From Paraburkholderia sp. (GTDB lineage Bacteria > Pseudomonadota > Gammaproteobacteria > Burkholderiales > Burkholderiaceae): a stretch of DNA of 64,000 nt. The stretch lies in the NCBI RefSeq assembly GCF_028283785.1, contig NZ_JAPWKB010000015.1, positions 62,001 through 126,000 of the forward strand. Reading direction: 5' to 3'. This document shows, in pieces, positions 33,027 to 42,696 of the stretch (the first letter of the stretch is position 1; the number at the start of each line of letters is the position of its first letter). The notes beneath the pieces were generated by a model that had not been told where the DNA came from, ran no database searches, and saw only the letters and a program-made list of their open reading frames with translations. The translations under genes were made by a program, and so were the position numbers.

Positions 33027-34136
33027 TCACACGAGCGCGCTTTCATCCGCGTAGAACGGATAGTCGGTGTAGCCGATTTCCGTACCGCCGAAGAAGGTCG
33101 GCCGATCGTAACGGTTCAACGGAAGATCGCGACGCAGCCGTTCCGGCAAGTCCGGGTTCGCAATGAAGTCGCGACCGAACGCGACCAGATCCGCATCGCC
33201 GTCGGACACGATCGCTTGCGCCGATTCGCGCTTGAAACCGCCCGCGGCGATGATCGTCCCGGCGTAATGCTTGCGGATCATTTGCGCGGCGACCGGTGCC
33301 GGATTGCGGCTGTCGTCGTCGACATTCCCCGCGATACGCGGTTCGATCAGATGCAGATACGCGAGGTCTAACGTGGCCAGTTGTTCGGCCACATACGAGA
33401 ACAGTCCGACCGGATCGCTATCCGACATATCGCCCCACGAGCCGCTCGGTCCGAGCCGCACCGCGACCTTGTCGCTGCCCCACACGGAGATCACGGCACG
33501 CGTCGTATCCAGCAACAGACGCGCGCGATTCTCGAACGACCCGCCGTAGTTGTCGGTGCGTGTATTGCTGCCGTCCTGCAGGAACTGATCGAACAGATAG
33601 CCGTTTGCCGCATGCAGTTCGATACCGTCGAAGCCGGCCTTCACGCCACGTTCCGCCGCGCTGCGAAAGCTGTCTACAATCCCGGCGATTTCACCGTTTT
33701 CGAGTGCGCGGTTCGGCGTGTTCGGAACCCATCCGGCCGTCGTGTACGCGACACCGCCATGCAGCACTTCGGACGGTCCGACCGGGCGGCCGCCATCCGG
33801 TTGCAATTCGGCATTCGACTGACGCCCCGCGTGATAGAGCTGCAGGAAGATCGTGCCGCCCTTCGCATGCACCGCGTCGGTCACCTGACGCCATCCTTCG
33901 ATCTGGTCGTCGTCGTAGAGTCCCGGCGCGCCGAGATAGCCGTTGCCGTTCGCCGCGGCGATGGTCGCCTCGCTGATCAGCAATGCGCCGGGCGACGTGC
34001 GCTGCGCATAGTATTCGGCCATCAACGGGCCGGGACGTGCGCCGTCTTCCGCACGCATCCGCGTGAGCGGAGCAAGCACGACGCGATGCGCGAATTCATA
34101 AGCGCCGACTTTGACAGGGGTAAAAAGCGTGGTCAT
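33027..34136 (-). CDS. Old Yellow Enzyme-family alkene reductase
   Basis: A 369-residue FMN-dependent ene-reductase (NemA/XenB type). The barrel shows LAPLTRMRA at the start, GRQSNAELQPDGGRPVGPSE, GFDGIELHAANGYLFDQFL (His-Asn substrate-binding pair) and GAGGFKRESAQAIVSDGDADLVAFGRDFIANPDL-type phosphate-binding segments. GGAG lies upstream of ATG 34136. It reduces activated C=C bonds or nitro-esters with NADPH. Convergent with a LysR gene; both may form a stress-response pair. Confidence 0.93.
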   Translation of the reverse strand: MTTLFTPVKVGAYEFAHRVVLAPLTRMRAEDGARPGPLMAEYYAQRTSPGALLISEATIAAANGNGYLGAPGLYDDDQIEGWRQVTDAVHAKGGTIFLQLYHAGRQSNAELQPDGGRPVGPSEVLHGGVAYTTAGWVPNTPNRALENGEIAGIVDSFRSAAERGVKAGFDGIELHAANGYLFDQFLQDGSNTRTDNYGGSFENRARLLLDTTRAVISVWGSDKVAVRLGPSGSWGDMSDSDPVGLFSYVAEQLATLDLAYLHLIEPRIAGNVDDDSRNPAPVAAQMIRKHYAGTIIAAGGFKRESAQAIVSDGDADLVAFGRDFIANPDLPERLRRDLPLNRYDRPTFFGGTEIGYTDYPFYADESALV

Positions 34137-34487
34137 GGTGGTTTCTCCAGCAATCGGGGTCATCGGATAAACGAAAGGGCTGTCGCCGGTTGCGCGCTGC
34201 GTGTTCCGGCGTTGGGCTCAAATCTATAGGCACCACCCGCGATAAAAAACGGGGCGGCGCTCCGAAGACTTCGGACCGTGCAGTCCGCAATCCGCCGGAA
34301 GCCCGCAATCACGGGGCTGCGCGGCGCGCGGCGATTGTTCGCGATTGCCGATAACTGTTTTTCGACGCGTGCCGACGCGATCATCGGCAGCGCGGCGAAC
34401 GCGGCGGACACGCACGCGCTGCGGGGCCGCCAGCGGCCGCACAAGCGGATCGGCTAAGATGATCCATCGCCCGCTCCGACCTTTCCG
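34137..34487. other. Intergenic region, no supported gene
   Basis: About 350 bases between the divergent ene-reductase and ABC exporter genes. Open frames here lack ribosome-binding sites and show no recognisable domains. It must contain the two divergent promoters, but no clear operator was seen. Confidence 0.5.
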
Positions 34488-35183
34488 ATGCCTTGCCGCC
34501 CCGACCGATCTTCGCCCGCGCTCGAATGCCGCGCGGTCAGCAAGCGTTACGACACACGACGCACCATCCTGGCCGGGCTGAATCTGGTCCTCTTGCCCGG
34601 CGAATTCGTCGCGGTGATGGGCGATTCGGGCGTCGGCAAATCCACGTTGCTGAACCTGATCGCCGGGCTCGATTCGATCGATAGCGGCGATATCCTGATC
34701 GACGGACAACCCATCAGCGAACTCGACGACGATGACGCGACGCGCTTGCGTCGCCGGAAAATCGGCTTCGTGTTTCAGGCGTTTCACGTTCTGCCGCATC
34801 TGACGCTTGAACAGAATGTCGCGTTGCCGCTGTTATTGAACGCGCTGCCCGCCGCGCGCGCATCGCAGATGCTCGCCGCAGTCGGGCTCGGCGGGCGCAA
34901 CGACGACTTCCCGCGTCAACTGTCGGGCGGTGAAATGCAGCGTGTCGCGATTGCGCGCGCGCTGGTTCACCAGCCGGCGCTGATCCTCGCCGACGAACCC
35001 ACCGGCAATCTCGACCCCGACACCGCGCACGACATCCTGTTGCTGTTGCGCGGCGAAACGAAGACGCGCGGCGCGGCGACGATCATGGTCACGCATTCGG
35101 AAGCCGCAGCCGCCGTCGCGGATCGCGTGTTGATCCTGCGCGAATCCGGCCTGCATGCGGACCAGCGCTTCGAGAAAACGTGA
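34488..35183 (+). CDS. ABC exporter ATPase (LolD/MacB-like, AttE type)
   Basis: A 231-residue ATPase of the MacB/LolD class: Walker A GDSGVGKST (residues 45-53), Q-loop FVFQAFHVLPHLT, signature LSGGEMQRV, Walker B LILADEPTGNLD and His-switch VTHSEAAA. Its stop is one base before the ATG of the FtsX-like permease gene. It drives the mechanotransmission-type exporter formed with that permease, which acts on lipoproteins or lipids in related systems. Confidence 0.92.
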   Translation: MPCRPDRSSPALECRAVSKRYDTRRTILAGLNLVLLPGEFVAVMGDSGVGKSTLLNLIAGLDSIDSGDILIDGQPISELDDDDATRLRRRKIGFVFQAFHVLPHLTLEQNVALPLLLNALPAARASQMLAAVGLGGRNDDFPRQLSGGEMQRVAIARALVHQPALILADEPTGNLDPDTAHDILLLLRGETKTRGAATIMVTHSEAAAAVADRVLILRESGLHADQRFEKT

Positions 35184-35184
35184 C

Positions 35185-37764
35185 ATGTCCGCATCCGCGC
35201 AATCACGACCGTCTCGCGCGCGCGCCCAGCGGGCCGCGTCCGGCACGATCTGCCGCTGGCTGCTGGGCGGCGAATGGCGCAGCCATCCGTGGCGCGCGGT
35301 GGTGGCATGGATCACCATCGCGCTCGGTGTCGCGCTCGGCTACGCGGTGCAACTGATCAATAGCGCGGCATTCACCGAATTTTCCGCCGCGACCCGAAGT
35401 CTGTCCGGCCAGGCGGACCTGCAGATTCGCGGCACCCAAAGCACGTTCGACGACAGCTGGTATCCACGGATCGCGACGATCGACGGCGTGGTCGCCGCGA
35501 GTCCCGTACTGAGCTTCGACGCCGCCGTGCCGGGCAGGAGCGAACCGTTGAACGTGATCGGTATCGACGTGTTTCGCGCCGCGAAGATCGCGCCGGACCT
35601 GCTCGGCGTACCCGCTGACAACCGCCCGCTCGACACGCTCGCGAGCGACACGATCTTCCTGTCCGCTGCCGCGCAATCCTGGCTCGGCGTGCATCCCGGC
35701 AGCGAACTCGCTTTGCGTTCCGGAACCGCGACGGTCGGGTTTCGCGTGGCGGGCGGCATCGTCCGGCCGCGTCCGGGCCAGCGCGTCGCGGTGATGGATA
35801 TCGCTGCCGCGCAATGGCGATTTCACCGGCTCGGCCGGCTGTCGCGAATCGATCTTCAACTCGCGCGCGGCATCGACCGCGAACGCTTCAAGACGGATTT
35901 GCAGCGCGAACTCGGCGGCACGCTCGTGGTATCCGCGCCCGACGATATCGACGCACGCACCGACCAGCTATCCCGCGCGTATCGCGTCAACATGAACGTG
36001 CTGGCGCTGGTCGCGTTGTTTACCGGCGCGTTTCTGGTGTTTTCGACGCAGGCGCTCAGCGTCGTCAGACGGCGCTCGCAATTCGCGATGCTGCGCGTGC
36101 TCGGTTTCACGCGACGCGAGTTATTGCGGCAGGTGTTGATCGAAGGCGCGGTATTGGGCGCGGTGGGCGCGCTGGTCGGACTGGCCGCCGGATACGGCAT
36201 GGCGAGTGTCGCGCTGCGCTTCTTCGGCAGCGATCTGGGCGGTGGCTACTTCCCGGGCGTGCAGCCGCATGCGCATTTCGAGCCGCTTGCGACCGCGATT
36301 TTCTTTGCGACGGGCTTCGCGGTGTCGGTGCTCGGCAGCCTCGCGCCCGCGCTCGAAGCCGCCCGCACGCCGCCGTCGGCCGCACTCAAAGCGGGCAGCG
36401 AAGAAAGCGCGCTGACGAAACTGCGCGCGCGCTGGCCGGCGCTGGCGTGTCTCGTGACGGCGGCGATCATGACGCGTCTGCCGCCTGTTTTCGACATGCC
36501 GCTGTTCGGTTATCTCGCGGTGGCGTTTCTGCTGATCGGCGGGATTGCATGGATGCCGCGCGTGACAGCCACCGTGTTCGGCGCGGCGACGGTATCGCCG
36601 CGCGCCCGTCGCGGAGTGACGTCCACGCTCGCGATCGCACGGCTTCGCAATGCGCCCGGCCAGGCGTCGATTGCACTGGGCGGCGTGCTGTCGAGCTTCG
36701 CGCTGATCGTCGCGATGGCGATCATGGTGGCGAGTTTCCGCGTATCCGTGACCGACTGGCTCGAACATCTTCTGTCCGCCGACCTCTATGCGCGCGTCGT
36801 GTCGAGCGCCGACACCGGCGGCCTCACACCCGATCAGCAAAGCGCGATAGCGCATGCGCCAGGCGTGCAACGCGCCGCGTTTTCGCGTTTCTCGCCACTG
36901 ACCTTATCCGCGTCGCGGCCGCCGCTCGCGGTGATCGCGCGCGAGATCGACGCCGCCGACCCAGGCGCGAATCTCCAGATGACCGGCGCGACCTTGCCGC
37001 CGTCCGCGTTCCCGCCAAACGAAACGCCGATCTGGATCTCGGAAGCCGTCGTCGATCTTTACCGGATGCACGTCGGTCAACGGCTGTCGTTGCCGTTCGG
37101 CGGGCATGATCGACCGTTCGTGATTGCCGGCGTCTGGCGCGACTACGCCCGTCAAACCGGCGCAATCCAGATGCGTCTGAGCGACTATCGCTGGTTGACA
37201 GGCGACACCGTCGCCACCGACGTCGCCATCACGATCGCCCCGCACAATACGGTGGAAAACGTGATGTCGGCGCTTCGACATCTACCGTTCGGCGCAAGCC
37301 TCGAATTCTCGCAATCCGGCGACATTCGCGCACGCACGTTGACCATTTTCGACCGGAGCTTTGCGATTACTTATCTGCTCGAAGGCGTCGCCATCGTGAT
37401 CGGATTGTTCGGCGTGGCGGCGACTTTTTCCGCGCAGGCGTTGGCGCGTTCCAAGGAGTTCGGGATGCTGCGCCATATCGGCGTCACGCGGCGTCAGGTG
37501 CTCGCCGTGCTCGCGAAAGAAGGCGCGCTGCTGACGGCGTTAGGCACGCTGACCGGCTTCGTGCTCGGGTTCGCGATCGCGTTGATCCTCGTCTACGTCG
37601 TCAATCCGCAGTCGTTTCACTGGACGATGTCGCTGCATGTTCCGTGGCACATTCTGTCGATCGTCGCGGCGCTGATGATGGTGTCGTCGTCGGCCACGGC
37701 GGTGATAGCCGGTCGTCGCGCGGTGTCGCAAGACGCCGTTCATGCCGTCAAGGAGGACTGGTAA
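35185..37764 (+). CDS. FtsX-like ABC exporter permease (AttFG type, duplicated)
   Basis: An 859-residue permease with N-terminal and C-terminal halves each containing FtsX-type helix bundles, about eight to ten membrane segments in all, separated by large periplasmic loops (roughly residues 55-270 and 530-700). The MLRVLGFTRRELLRQVLIEGA and MLRHIGVTRRQVLAVLAKEGALL segments are duplicated FtsX motifs. It overlaps the next gene by one base (TAATG). It corresponds to the fused AttF-AttG permease of AttEFGH systems. Confidence 0.9.
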   Translation: MSASAQSRPSRARAQRAASGTICRWLLGGEWRSHPWRAVVAWITIALGVALGYAVQLINSAAFTEFSAATRSLSGQADLQIRGTQSTFDDSWYPRIATIDGVVAASPVLSFDAAVPGRSEPLNVIGIDVFRAAKIAPDLLGVPADNRPLDTLASDTIFLSAAAQSWLGVHPGSELALRSGTATVGFRVAGGIVRPRPGQRVAVMDIAAAQWRFHRLGRLSRIDLQLARGIDRERFKTDLQRELGGTLVVSAPDDIDARTDQLSRAYRVNMNVLALVALFTGAFLVFSTQALSVVRRRSQFAMLRVLGFTRRELLRQVLIEGAVLGAVGALVGLAAGYGMASVALRFFGSDLGGGYFPGVQPHAHFEPLATAIFFATGFAVSVLGSLAPALEAARTPPSAALKAGSEESALTKLRARWPALACLVTAAIMTRLPPVFDMPLFGYLAVAFLLIGGIAWMPRVTATVFGAATVSPRARRGVTSTLAIARLRNAPGQASIALGGVLSSFALIVAMAIMVASFRVSVTDWLEHLLSADLYARVVSSADTGGLTPDQQSAIAHAPGVQRAAFSRFSPLTLSASRPPLAVIAREIDAADPGANLQMTGATLPPSAFPPNETPIWISEAVVDLYRMHVGQRLSLPFGGHDRPFVIAGVWRDYARQTGAIQMRLSDYRWLTGDTVATDVAITIAPHNTVENVMSALRHLPFGASLEFSQSGDIRARTLTIFDRSFAITYLLEGVAIVIGLFGVAATFSAQALARSKEFGMLRHIGVTRRQVLAVLAKEGALLTALGTLTGFVLGFAIALILVYVVNPQSFHWTMSLHVPWHILSIVAALMMVSSSATAVIAGRRAVSQDAVHAVKEDW

Positions 37765-38966
37765 TGCGGGACGTACCGGACACACCGCAGAAGCGCGCAA
37801 CGATGCGCACGATCGCGCGATCCGCCGCGATGATCGGGATGCTGCTTGGATGCGGGCTTTCCATCGCAACCATCGCAACCAGCGCCGCCGAACCGAGCGA
37901 ACCGAGCGAACCGGCCGAACCGAAGTTCGAAGCGGTGGTAAGCGGTCGTCCGCTCGTGTTTCCGCAAGACATGGGTGCGCATCCGTCGTTCGGCACCGAA
38001 TGGTGGTACGCGACCGGCTGGCTGACGACGCCCGACAACAAGCCGCTCGGTTTCCAGATCACGTTCTTCCGGTCCGCGACCGGACACGACAGCCACGATC
38101 CGGGCGCGTTCGCGCCGTCGCAACTGATCTTTGCGCACGCCGCGCTCAGCGATCCCGCCACCGGCCATCTGCAGCACGATCAACGGATCGCGCGGCAAGG
38201 CTTCGGCCTCGCCTATGCAAAAACCGGCGATACCGATCTCAAGCTCGATACATGGACAATGAAGCGTCACCCTGACGGCCGCTATACCGTCGATGCCGAT
38301 GCGGGCCGCTTCAGGCTCGCGCTGACGTTCACGCCGACGCAACCCGTGTTGCTGCAAGGCGAGCGCGGATATTCGCAGAAAGGGCCGTTAGCGGCACAGG
38401 CGAGCTACTACTACAGCGAGCCGCAACTCGCGGTAAGCGGCAGCGTGACGCGCGAAACCCCAGGCAGTGACGGCGCGCAACACGCACGCGTCGACACCGC
38501 CGTCACGGGAAAAGCATGGCTCGACCATGAATGGTCGAGCACCTTGCTGAGTCCGGATGCGTCGGGTTGGGACTGGTTGGGCGCCAACCTCGACGACGGC
38601 AGTGCGCTGATGGCCTTCGTCGTCAGAAGCCGGCAAGGCGGCGTGATCTGGTCGCATGCGGTGCTTCGCGATCCGCGCGGCCAGATGCAATCGTTCGGGC
38701 CGGACAAGGTCGGCTTTACGCCGATCGAACGTTGGCGCTCGCCCCATACCGGCACCACGTATCCGGTCGGATCGTCGGTACGGACGGGTGACGATACGTG
38801 GACGCTCGCGCCGTTGATGGACGATCAGGAACTCGATTCGCGCGGCACCTCGGGTGCCGTGTATTGGGAAGGCGCAGTGCGTGTGTCGCGGGCCGGTCAA
38901 CCGGTGGGTCACGGCTATCTGGAACTGACCGGCTATGACAAACCGATCGGCGTCAGGGGAAAATGA
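37764..38966 (+). CDS. Lipocalin-like protein (AttH / carotenoid 1,2-hydratase-like)
   Basis: A 400-residue exported protein. The N-terminus has a signal-like segment followed by a short EPSEPSEPAEP repeat. The body matches AttH/CrtC-like lipocalin pairs: FPQDMGAHPSFGTEWWYATGW, GFQITFFRS, and WLDHEWSS. AGGAGG lies upstream of ATG 37764, which overlaps the permease stop. AttH is believed to hold hydrophobic molecules in the envelope in partnership with the exporter. Despite the common annotation, a carotenoid hydratase role is unlikely here as there are no carotenoid genes. Confidence 0.9.
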   Translation: MRDVPDTPQKRATMRTIARSAAMIGMLLGCGLSIATIATSAAEPSEPSEPAEPKFEAVVSGRPLVFPQDMGAHPSFGTEWWYATGWLTTPDNKPLGFQITFFRSATGHDSHDPGAFAPSQLIFAHAALSDPATGHLQHDQRIARQGFGLAYAKTGDTDLKLDTWTMKRHPDGRYTVDADAGRFRLALTFTPTQPVLLQGERGYSQKGPLAAQASYYYSEPQLAVSGSVTRETPGSDGAQHARVDTAVTGKAWLDHEWSSTLLSPDASGWDWLGANLDDGSALMAFVVRSRQGGVIWSHAVLRDPRGQMQSFGPDKVGFTPIERWRSPHTGTTYPVGSSVRTGDDTWTLAPLMDDQELDSRGTSGAVYWEGAVRVSRAGQPVGHGYLELTGYDKPIGVRGK

Positions 38967-39102
38967 TCGGGTTGCGACCACGCCAAAGAACCTGCCGGCA
39001 CGCATCGGCCTGACCGCTTTTCACGCTGAAGCACGATGCGCGATGCGCGATGCAAAACGCACGATGCAATCCATAACATGCAACTCATCTGACGCACACC
39101 GA

Positions 39103-39993
39103 ATGCCCGCTACTTTCGCTGAAACCGTAGAAACCCTGTTCGCCGAACTGACGCCGACATCCAAGCGAATCGCCAGCTATATGCTGGCCAATCTCGATCG
39201 CCTCGGACTCGAAACCGCAGGCGAGATCGCCGCGCAAACCAGCACGAGCGGCATTTCCGTCGGCCGGTTTTTGCGTAGCGTGGGTTATCGCAATCTCGAC
39301 GATCTCAAGCGCGAACTGCGCGGCGCGCAACAGCGCCCGTGGCTGATTACCGACCGGCTCGACGCCTATCGCCGCGCGTCGGGTGCGGGCTCGGCGGGCG
39401 AAGCAGAACGCTCGGGCGCACCGGACGACACGACGCTCGACCGGTCGCTGTCGCTGGAGCTCGACGCGATCCAGCACGTCTATCAACTGGCGAAAACGCC
39501 GATGTTCGCGCGCATCGCCGACCAGATTTCGTCGGCCGACGCCGTCTATATTCTCGGCATCCAGTCCACGCGCGGCATCAGCAATGCGTTCTACAGCTAC
39601 CTCGAATATATCCGTCCGCGCGTGTTCTATTCGGACGGCATGTCCGGCTCTTACGTCGATTCGCTGAACTCCGAATTCAAGTCGCCGTATCTGATCGTCA
39701 CGGACACGCGCGCGTATTCGGCCATTGCACGCCGCTATGTCGAAGCCGCCGCGCAACGCAATTTACGCTGCGCGCTCGTCACCGATATTTACTGCCCGTG
39801 GGCGCGTGAAGTGCAATGCGATCTCTTGCAGGTCAAGACCGACGTCAGCCAGTTCTGGGACTCGCTGGCGCCGTTGACGTGTCTGTTCAATCTGCTGATT
39901 TCGGCGGTGGTCGAGCGGCTGGGCTCGACGATCGATACGCGGGTCGCCCGAAATCGCGCGCTGCAAGGCGAACTGGATCAGTTCGATCTCTAG
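39103..39993 (+). CDS. MurR/RpiR-family regulator (HTH-SIS)
   Basis: A 296-residue regulator with an N-terminal RpiR helix-turn-helix (ELTPTSKRIASYMLANLDRLGLETAGEIAAQTSTSGISVGRFLRS) and a C-terminal SIS sugar-isomerase domain (VYILGIQSTRGISNAFYSYLEYIRPRV). ATG 39103 gives the usual length; upstream frame runs through CGATGCG repeats. SIS domains bind phosphosugars. No obvious target operon is adjacent. Confidence 0.92.
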   Translation: MPATFAETVETLFAELTPTSKRIASYMLANLDRLGLETAGEIAAQTSTSGISVGRFLRSVGYRNLDDLKRELRGAQQRPWLITDRLDAYRRASGAGSAGEAERSGAPDDTTLDRSLSLELDAIQHVYQLAKTPMFARIADQISSADAVYILGIQSTRGISNAFYSYLEYIRPRVFYSDGMSGSYVDSLNSEFKSPYLIVTDTRAYSAIARRYVEAAAQRNLRCALVTDIYCPWAREVQCDLLQVKTDVSQFWDSLAPLTCLFNLLISAVVERLGSTIDTRVARNRALQGELDQFDL

Positions 39994-40044
39994 CGGATGC
40001 CGCGACGTGCCGCCGCTTTGTGTTCGCGACGGCCGAAGCGCCGC

Positions 40045-40668
40045 TCAGTTCACCGACGAAACCGCCGTCGTGCGACGATTATCGAGGTCCTTGACCGCGG
40101 GCATCACCGCCGTGTCCCACGATGCAATCCCGTACGAACGCCATACCGGCGTTTGCGCGACATACACTTCGAACAACGGCGTGCCGGGTTGCAACGCGTC
40201 GTGCTGTTCGTTTTTCGAGTACAGCCAGCGCACTTCTTCCGGATAGTCTTCCGCGATTTCGGGACGCGAAAGCGTCGCGCGATCGATCACGATCATCCTG
40301 ACGTCAGGATGCGTTTTCGCGTACTTTTTGAAATCGCCCTCGCCGCCGAACGTCGCTTGCCAGCGACGGCAATACAGGCAATCACGCGCCAGATGCACGA
40401 CCAGCACCACCGGCTGTCCCTGCTGAACGCTGGCGTCGTGCAGACGTTGGGTCCAGGTGGTCAGCGCCTGCGAGGCGGTCGTGGTCGTGTTTGCCGTCGC
40501 GGTTGCGGTTGTGGAGACGTTGGACGTCGTGCTGTTCGTGTCGTCGTTCGCGTGGGCGAGCCGGGATGCAGCAGGCGCGATCATCAACGATGCGGCCAGT
40601 GCAAACGAAAGCGATAAACGCGACAACTGCGATAAACGCGATAAACGCGAAAAACGGAACGACCGCAT
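40045..40668 (-). CDS. Periplasmic thioredoxin-fold protein
   Basis: A 207-residue protein with a long basic N-terminus made of RLS repeats, then a hydrophobic segment and cleavage near AHAND. A Thr/Ser/Ala-rich linker follows. The domain from about residue 75 has a thioredoxin fold with CLYC as the redox pair (HLARDCLYCRRW), and PLFEVYVAQTPV with a Pro after the strand. It could be a thiol-disulfide oxidoreductase or a thioredoxin-like electron carrier in the periplasm. The signal region coincides with a DNA tandem repeat. It is convergent to the MurR-type gene. Confidence 0.85.
   Translation of the reverse strand: MRSFRFSRLSRLSQLSRLSLSFALAASLMIAPAASRLAHANDDTNSTTSNVSTTATATANTTTTASQALTTWTQRLHDASVQQGQPVVLVVHLARDCLYCRRWQATFGGEGDFKKYAKTHPDVRMIVIDRATLSRPEIAEDYPEEVRWLYSKNEQHDALQPGTPLFEVYVAQTPVWRSYGIASWDTAVMPAVKDLDNRRTTAVSSVN
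40611..40655. repeat. 9-base tandem repeat inside the thioredoxin-fold gene
   Basis: Five 9-base units, GCGATAAAC, GCGACAACT, GCGATAAAC, GCGATAAAC and GCGAAAAAC, form a coding tandem repeat. On the minus strand each unit encodes three residues of the R-L/F-S kind in the signal peptide n-region. The unit length is a multiple of three, so copy-number changes keep the reading frame. Confidence 0.9.
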
Positions 40669-40970
40669 GGCGACCTCAGGCAAAAGGCGTCGCAAGCAGA
40701 CGCCAATGCACGCGTCTGCCCACCGCACGACATGCAAAGCATGAAAATGGAATCGGCTACAGAAGGGACAACGGCATTCCGGCGGAATACTTGAGGGGTG
40801 GCAGAAGGCGATCGCGCAACACGGCGCAACACGACGAAACCCGCAGCGTGTGAATTCAGTGCGATACGGGGATCACAAACGGGGTGGCAATCGGTAAAGT
40901 GAAGGCTCTCGCGTAAAACTTCGCAGGTCGCGAAGCCGCGCATCGACCGCTGCACTCACGCAAAAACACC

Positions 40971-41831
40971 ATGACGCAATACGCTTTCCGTTTATTGAAC
41001 GTGTTCGCCGAAGCCACTTTCGGCGGCAATCCGTTGTGCGTATTCGAAGACGCGCGCGGCATGGACGACGCGACGATGCAGGCGCTCGCGTTGCAGTTCA
41101 ACCTGTCCGAAACGACCTTCGTCCTGCCGTCCGATGTGGCCGACGCGCACGTGCGGATCTTCACGCCCGGCTATGAAATGCGCTTTGCCGGTCACCCGAC
41201 GCTCGGCACCGCGCACGTGGTGCGCGATATCGCCGGGACGGGCGATTCGCTGTCGCTGGAATTCAAGGCGGGCGTCGTGCCGGTCACCGCGCAAGCCGAC
41301 ATCTGGACCTTCACCGCGCCGCATTCCGGCGCACCGAAGACCGCGCCGGCCGGTCTCGCGGATGCCGACATCGCGTCGCTCGTCGGCTTGAAAGCGGACG
41401 ATCTGGTCGGCGCGCCGATATGGGTCGATACCGGCGCGGACCAGTTGCTGATCGCGGTGAACAGCGTCGATGCGGTGCGTCGCGCGGTCCCCGATAACGC
41501 GCGAATGGCAATGTGGCCGCAAAGCAGTCTCGGTCGCAAAACCGCGTATGTCTTCGCGTTCGATCCGTCGCGCGACGGCCAGGTGGTTGCCCGCTATTTC
41601 TTCACGATGCAAGGCGGCGGCGTGGCGGAAGATCCGGGCACGGGTTCGGCATGCGCGAATCTGGGTGGCTGGCTGCTCGCGCGTGGTCATGCGCTGCCCG
41701 CCGCTTACCGCATCGATCAGGGCGAAGCGGTCAACCGGCCATGCCGGCTGCGGCTCTCGGTTCAGGCCGACGGCGCAATCGAGGTGGGTGGACGCGTGAT
41801 CGAGATCGGACGCGGCGTGGTGACGGTGTAA
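40971..41831 (+). CDS. PhzF-family isomerase/epimerase-like protein
   Basis: A 286-residue PhzF-family protein. The N-terminal half has FRLLNVFAEATFGGNPLCVF, LSETTFVL (catalytic Glu) and MRFAGHPTLGTAHV; the C-terminal half has GVAEDPGTGSACANLGGWL with Asp and Gly residues of the active site. Members form a two-lobed diaminopimelate-epimerase fold. There are no phenazine genes here, so the substrate is unknown. It ends one base before the convergent LysR gene. Confidence 0.92.
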   Translation: MTQYAFRLLNVFAEATFGGNPLCVFEDARGMDDATMQALALQFNLSETTFVLPSDVADAHVRIFTPGYEMRFAGHPTLGTAHVVRDIAGTGDSLSLEFKAGVVPVTAQADIWTFTAPHSGAPKTAPAGLADADIASLVGLKADDLVGAPIWVDTGADQLLIAVNSVDAVRRAVPDNARMAMWPQSSLGRKTAYVFAFDPSRDGQVVARYFFTMQGGGVAEDPGTGSACANLGGWLLARGHALPAAYRIDQGEAVNRPCRLRLSVQADGAIEVGGRVIEIGRGVVTV

Positions 41832-41832
41832 C

Positions 41833-42696
41833 TCAGATCAGCAGATCCCAACGCTGCGACCAGTCCACGTCTTCGTTGACGACGCGCCGTAATACCGCCA
41901 GCGCGGTATGCAAACTCGCCCGCGACGATGCACGTGGATACACCACGTACACCGGATACGAAAACTCGGGCGCTTCGCTGACGCGCTCCAGCACGCCCTG
42001 CTCCAGATAACTTCGCACCACGCGGTTCCGGAAATAACCCGCGCCGCCGAACTGAAGAATGTATTGAAGCGCCAACGGCCCGAGATTGAAATACAACGAC
42101 GATTTCGCGTACTCCGGTAACGCAATATCGTGCTGTTTGCGAAAGCCCGGTCCCCAATCCACGTACACATACGAACCGCGCTTTTGCGCCGTGCGAACCT
42201 GCACGAGTTTCTCTTCGACCACCTCTTCGATCTGGATACCCGCGACATATTCCGGGCCGTACACCAGCGCCGCATCGAGCACACCGCTGCGCACTTTTTG
42301 CTGAAGCGTCGCGCCGTCCGCGACCTCCGCGCGAATCGCATAACCGTCGAGTTCCTGACGCAAGCGCGCGGCCCAGTTCAAGACCAGCGGATTCGCGAGA
42401 CTGGTTTCCGCGCCGAACGTGAAGACGTCGTCGTAGCCGCTCGGCAAAGGCAGATCGCGCCGCGCCGCTTCCCAGGTTTGCACCAGCTGGCTCGCATAGC
42501 CGAGAAACTTCTCGCCGTCGGTGGTGAGCTTCGCGCCGGCCTTATTGCGCTCGAACAACCGGCAATTCAGCAGCGATTCGAGATTCTTGATGCGCGCCGT
42601 GACGGCCGTTTGCGTCACATGCAATTGCGCCGCGGCCGAAATCAGGCTGCCCGCCTTGGCGACCTGAAGAAACGTGCGCGCGAGTTCGATGTCCAT
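41833..42696 (-). CDS. LysR-family regulator
   Basis: A 287-residue LysR regulator with a standard N-terminal helix-turn-helix (MDIELARTFLQVAKAGSLISAAAQLHVTQTAVTARIKNLESLL) and an effector domain of PBP2 type. It is convergent with the PhzF-like gene with essentially no gap, an arrangement seen for a regulator and its target, but they do not share a promoter. Target unknown. Confidence 0.92.
   Translation of the reverse strand: MDIELARTFLQVAKAGSLISAAAQLHVTQTAVTARIKNLESLLNCRLFERNKAGAKLTTDGEKFLGYASQLVQTWEAARRDLPLPSGYDDVFTFGAETSLANPLVLNWAARLRQELDGYAIRAEVADGATLQQKVRSGVLDAALVYGPEYVAGIQIEEVVEEKLVQVRTAQKRGSYVYVDWGPGFRKQHDIALPEYAKSSLYFNLGPLALQYILQFGGAGYFRNRVVRSYLEQGVLERVSEAPEFSYPVYVVYPRASSRASLHTALAVLRRVVNEDVDWSQRWDLLI

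Noticed and set aside
34488..38966. A carotenoid biosynthesis locus suggested by the CrtC-like protein
   Set aside because: No phytoene synthase, desaturase or cyclase genes are present, and the exporter context fits AttH better.
39031..39068. CGATGCG repeats before the MurR-type gene as a regulatory array
   Set aside because: Only three short imperfect copies, with no symmetry or link to a regulator; probably chance repetition in GC-rich DNA.
40971..41831. A phenazine biosynthesis gene, as the PhzF family name suggests
   Set aside because: None of the other phz genes is nearby, and PhzF-family proteins are widespread with unrelated roles.
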